Assembly: GCF_902713425.1 (NCBI RefSeq)
Contig: NC_081189.1
Location: 15,189,266-15,253,265 of the forward strand
Source of the DNA: Acipenser ruthenus
Taxonomy: Eukaryota; Chordata; Actinopteri; Acipenseriformes; Acipenseridae
DNA length: 64,000 nt
Direction: 5' to 3'
Part shown: positions 59,669 through 64,000 of the stretch, in pieces
Position numbering within the stretch: position 1 is the first letter of the stretch
How the letters are laid out: each line of letters opens with the position of its first letter
The notes under the pieces: model-generated
Databases searched by the model: none
The model's input: the letters and a program-made list of their open reading frames with translations, nothing else
Told to the model about the DNA's origin: nothing
Translations under genes and position numbers: made by a program

Positions 59669-62123
59669 GGATGTGGAAATTGTATTCTATATTAGGACAG
59701 TTAACAGGATATTGTTGGGGGTGGGGGGGGGGGGGGGGGGGGTAACAGTTGAACATAAAGCTCTAGTGAGATGGAGCATGTAAGCCAGTGACGCCTGTGC
59801 TAAATAATGCTGAATAATGACTGAGGCACAATGTGGATCTGTGGCCTTGACCGAGGTCATACATGAAGTCAATGTAGCGCTGCAGAACCTGTACGGCTGC
59901 GAGTGAAAGCACAAAGCTGCTATGAGTGCACCAGGTGAATGCTTTGTTTGGAATTTGCTTCCTGGATTTGACGTTTAAGCAGAGATCGAGTTAAGTCATG
60001 AATCTGGTTTTAAAATCGCACTTCGTCCTCTGCTATCTGATGGATACGCACACACCTACAGATCAATAATCATTTACATATGGTGCTGGTAAGAGGGATA
60101 CAATTGTTTCGACTTATTTTAAAATATGGACCATAAACGTATAGGAAAATAAGGATCAATTAACATTTAGTTGGGGGGGAAAAAGCATTTTCCTGATATT
60201 TATATTTTATATTGATATTTAAAAAAAAAAAGGTTATTAACACTGTTTCTTCAAATACATTTACCAAACTAGAAATAGACAGACAGACAGTGAATTTTGG
60301 ATTTTTTAAGTGATTTGGTATTTATTTTGTGCCGATAACAATATGGAGTAAAAAGATTTGATAACCCGGCCATTAGTTTCTTATTGTACTTAAAATCTAT
60401 GATTGCCCTTTTTTAAGGTCATGGGATGAATATATAAACTTTGAGTGCACATACAGGGTAGGCAAACATGTGCCTAACATTGTAGCAAATTGTCATTCTT
60501 GTTCTTGCAAACATGTCTCAGCACGCCTGAGAGCTGAGCGGTGAACACTTTCTGAGATTACAGGTGTTATAACTTGTCCTTTGGCATGTCTACAACTTAA
60601 TAAAAACAAAACCAAATGACAGCATGGCTTGACTTTTGGTCAACCCGGTGTATTTATCTTTCTGTGTACACTTCAATTAAAGGGTGTCATTCCTTCCACT
60701 TTACAATCCCAGTCAACAGTGAAATAGAATCTGTGAAAACAACAAGACGTTTAACCATATGGGTCATAACAACACAGACTACAAAACTAATCCAAGTGCT
60801 CTACAAACTGACTGCATTGTTACGTCATAAACTGGACAAGCATCATTTCTTATATTTCTGAACAATTACAAATAATAAAATATATTTATTCTTTTTTACA
60901 TTGGCAGTATAATAGTGTATTTTTTGTATGTGTTTACTCACATATCACAACTTTTAAACTGCACTTTTGGGGGTTACAGATATCCTACATATCCTCAAGG
61001 TAACCCATTACACCTAATATACTTGTAATCTCTCTTGACCAACTAAAAGTATAACCCAGACCCAATGTGTTAAACTTTGGGTGAGAGCTGAACTCCAAAA
61101 TTAAAGACATTGCTTCACATTTTACTATACAAAAGGCATTTTTTTTGCCAGGGCAGAAACTAGCATGTTCATTTTGATGGTGTTTGAAGGTCCATGTAAG
61201 GATTGTAATGTAAAGATGACGTAGTCTCTCTCACCTTGGCCGGTAGCTTTGATGTCATGTGTACATGAGTCATCTCAGTAGTTAAGCAAATAAAAGCTTG
61301 AGATAGACTCCAGATTATTATTATTTTTTTTCTGGAAAGCCCCAAACTTTCCCTTTCTAAGAAGTTTCAATATCGAGTCTCCAGTCAGCACAAAGGTGAA
61401 GAATGCCCTGTGATTTCTGTTGCTATATTGTGTATAAATCCCCAGTAACCCCACACTAGCCATGTACAGTACACTGTCATTTGGGTCTTCCCCAGTCTCA
61501 CGTGGGAGAACAATGCTGAACTTTGAATGGTGAACACTGGATTTTACAAGTATGTTACATGTAGCACTGTCTCTATATATTCACTTTCACAGTTTTTGAA
61601 AAATCTTTCAAACAATTTAAGATCCGTAATTCTATACATTACTGTTCCCAGAAAGGATAACTCTAAATAAAATAATTACATTTTTACATGTCTTGGGGAA
61701 CTGATATACCTAAACCAGTGTTAAAGGATACATTGTGGTAAATACACTAATAAAGGCCTAGTGAATATTCTGTCATGCTATTTATAAGTCATGTAGGGTT
61801 AGGGATGTATAATGGTCAATAGAAATATACTGCAGCAAGGTATCAAAAGATACTACAATGCAATAAAGCTACAGTTTTGAAGAGGAAACTATTACTGTGT
61901 AAAACTAGGCATAGTGAAACTGTTTTTTTTTGTGGTAACTGTATTTAGTTTTTGAAGCCACAGTAATTCCTGTCAGTCAGACAGATGTAGTTAGAATTTT
62001 CTCAAATTGGTAAAAAAAATATTTAGAAATTATGAAAGCCATTTAGAGATAAGGACAAACTTCATGAAAAAAAAGACTAAATATTATCATTACTACTAGT
62101 ACTACCACATCATAACTACTCAA
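59669..62123. other. Intergenic stretch with simple repeats
   Basis: Contains a G-rich tract at 59716-59741, a short GACA repeat at about 60278-60292 and otherwise AT-rich sequence without supported genes. Confidence 0.5.
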
Positions 62124-62357
62124 CTATTTATTTATTTTCTTAGCTGACGCCCTTACCCAGGGTGACTTACAATTGTTACAAGATATCACATTATTTTTTA
62201 CATACAATTACCCATTTATACAGTTGGGTTTTTACTGGAGCAATCTAGGTAAAGTACCTTGCTCAAGAGTACAGCAGCAGTGTCCCCACCGGGGATTGAA
62301 CCCACGACCCTCCGCTCAAGAGTCCAGAGCCCTAACCACTACTCCACACTGCTACCC
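62124..62357 (-). mobile_element. tRNA-derived SINE with L2-type tail (copy 2)
   Basis: Read on the minus strand: A box TGGAGTAGTGG, B box GGTTCAATCCCC, then a body containing GAGCAAGGTACTTTACCT, and the tail TAAGTCACCCTGGGTAAGGG followed by an (AAATA)n end. It has the same architecture as copy 1 but a different body, so it is a related subfamily. Confidence 0.88.
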
Positions 62358-62574
62358 TATCTTCAAACAAAGTAAAATCAAAGTCAAATAAAACTACGAT
62401 ATCTGAAATGCGCCTGCTCCATGTGACGTTTCAGTGCCACAGCATGACAGTGGAACTGTATGTGTAGAGGGTCCTGAGAAGGTAAATATGGATGAAAGGC
62501 AGAAGTGAGTGGGGACTGGGTAACTGTTAAAGTACAAAGAGGAGGACGACACAGAGCACTCAACATAGAGAGGA

Positions 62575-64000
62575 GATTGATCTAGTTAATAGATTCCAAG
62601 CACTGAGCAATGACGACCTAGTGTGGATGAAAACAGGGGTGAGGTGCTGTTAGTAGGTGATTCAATTATACGCTGTGTCGACAGTGATTTTAGCCGTAAA
62701 GATCCCGTAAATAGGGTTGTTACCTGCCTCCCTGGAGCAAAAGTAAAGGACATTGAATCAAGACTGCATAGATAATTAAATCACAAAAAAGAGTCTGTGG
62801 ACATTGTACATGATGGTACAAATGACATGAGGAGCAGAGCATCTGAGATTCTGAAAGAGAATTTTAAATCCTTAACAAGACAGCTGAAAAAGTTAGGATG
62901 CAGAATTATTCTCTCAAGTCTACTACCTGTTGTTTGTGGTGGGGATGCAGTATTCACTAAAATTAAGGCCTTAAATACTTGGCTGGCTGGCTAGTTGTTG
63001 TGTGCAAGAAGTGCTGGGATTTATAAACAACTGGGACTGCTTTTGGAAAAGAAATAGATATTATAGGAAAGATGGACTGCACCTAAATAGGTCAGGGGCA
63101 AGCAGGCTAGCTGATAACATCAACCACCACCTAGCAAGGAATTTAAACTAGGAACTGGGGAGAGGAGGGAATCTAAAGAGGCATGTAAAATTCAGGTTAA
63201 AGTATCCTGCCATTCCACTGAGTAAACACAGAGGTGTGTGCTACAGTAGCCTTCGTCAAATTCCTATTACCCCTGCTCAATCACATGCTCTGACTCGGGC
63301 TTTCCATTAGTATCAATTCTTCTTGATCTAAGTGCTGCCTTTGATACTGTAGACCATTCCATCCTACTGAATCGTCTTTTGTTTCAGTTTGTCTCTATTG
63401 CGGAGGTTAAATTGACATTATCGGAAGTTGTCTGTGGTGTTCCACAGGGTTCCATTCTAGCTCCGTTGCTGTTTTCATCATGCTACCGTTAGGTGACATT
63501 ATCCACAGACACAGAGTGAACTTCCATTGCTGTGCTGATGATACCCAGCTATATTTGTCCCTAAAGCCAGGAATTTTTAACTTACAAGGCCCTGAATGGA
63601 TTAGCACCTAGTTATTTGCAGGAGTTACTGACCCTGTATCTTCCAAACTGCAAGCCCTTCCAAATGCAGGGCTGCTGGTTATTCCTAGGGTCAACAAAAG
63701 CAACATGGGAGGTAGGGCTTTTCCTTGTAGAGCTCCTAAATTATGGAACGCTCTGCCTTCGTTTGTCAGGGAAGCTGGGACCGTTACAGTTTTCAAGTCA
63801 AGACTAAAAATACACTTTTGTAAAATGAGTTTCTTATCTTAGTGGGTTTTAATGTCACTTTAAAATTGCTGCTTTTGTATTATTATGTGTATACTGTTAT
63901 TTAAATGGTCTGACTGTGGCAATTGTATGTGTGACATGCTATACAAATGTATAGTGTTTTTTTTTTTCTCCCTGCTATGTACTGTACAGTGCTTTACGAT
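62575..64000 (+). mobile_element. L2/CR1-type LINE with ORF1 esterase domain, decayed, runs off the window
   Basis: The first part (about 62575-63160) encodes an ORF1 SGNH-esterase-like domain: NRFQALSNDD start, LLVGDSIIR (Ser block), VHDGTNDMR (GxND block), and KDGLHLNRSG (Asp-x-x-His block), spread over more than one frame. The second part (about 63300-63830) is reverse transcriptase: [34 protein letters not shown], then a C-terminal end with LWNALPSF. The endonuclease and much of the reverse transcriptase between these blocks are missing, and several frameshifts and stops are present, so the copy is dead. Confidence 0.85.

Noticed and set aside
59687-59914. Pro-rich frame ending in a PPPPPP run
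   Set aside because: Comes from the G-rich tract at 59716-59741.

Overview
This is vertebrate genomic DNA, almost certainly from a ray-finned fish. Genes are split by GT-AG introns. The locus pairs cyclin B1 with the zinc transporter gene slc30a5, an adjacency also found in tetrapods. The repeats (Tc1/mariner, hAT and Harbinger-like pieces, DIRS-like and LTR fossils, L2/CR1 LINEs, tRNA-derived SINEs with L2-type tails) are typical of fish. The L2/SINE tail type makes me lean to a non-teleost such as a sturgeon or paddlefish; that is inference only.

Layout, left to right. 1-3 kb holds a poorly resolved minus-strand gene fragment. 3.08-7.46 kb (+) is a nine-exon gene for a 427-residue four-helix membrane protein that I do not recognise; its N-terminus carries a KEN motif and CDK-type sites. 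8.36-12.94 kb (-) is a five-exon gene for a 252-residue CARD plus coiled-coil protein. 14.19-17.18, 19.33-22.70 and 27.37-32.38 kb (all -) are three complete tandem ccnb1 copies (403, 408 and 400 residues) with the same nine-exon structure. 35.87-47.88 kb (-) is a complete 16-exon slc30a5 (ZnT5, 775 residues) with a whole Tc1-like transposon in intron 11. 48-64 kb has no host gene that I can see. It carries MITEs, two SINEs, a candidate LTR-like fossil and, at the edge, a decayed LINE with an ORF1 esterase domain. In human the equivalent side faces a long gap towards PIK3R1.

The centrepiece is the ccnb1 triplication. All three copies keep the destruction box, the cyclin core and the proximal promoter layout (a TTTAAA CHR-like element and, 9 bases further upstream, a conserved block). 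Copies A and C also keep a CCAAT box at identical spacing, whereas copy B has lost it and is the most diverged in the cyclin fold. Different exons support different pairings of the copies, as expected from gene conversion. Two further genes deserve attention: the CARD/coiled-coil gene and the membrane-protein gene with mitotic-type motifs. Exon joins were checked by frame: coding lengths of the resolved genes all sum to multiples of three.
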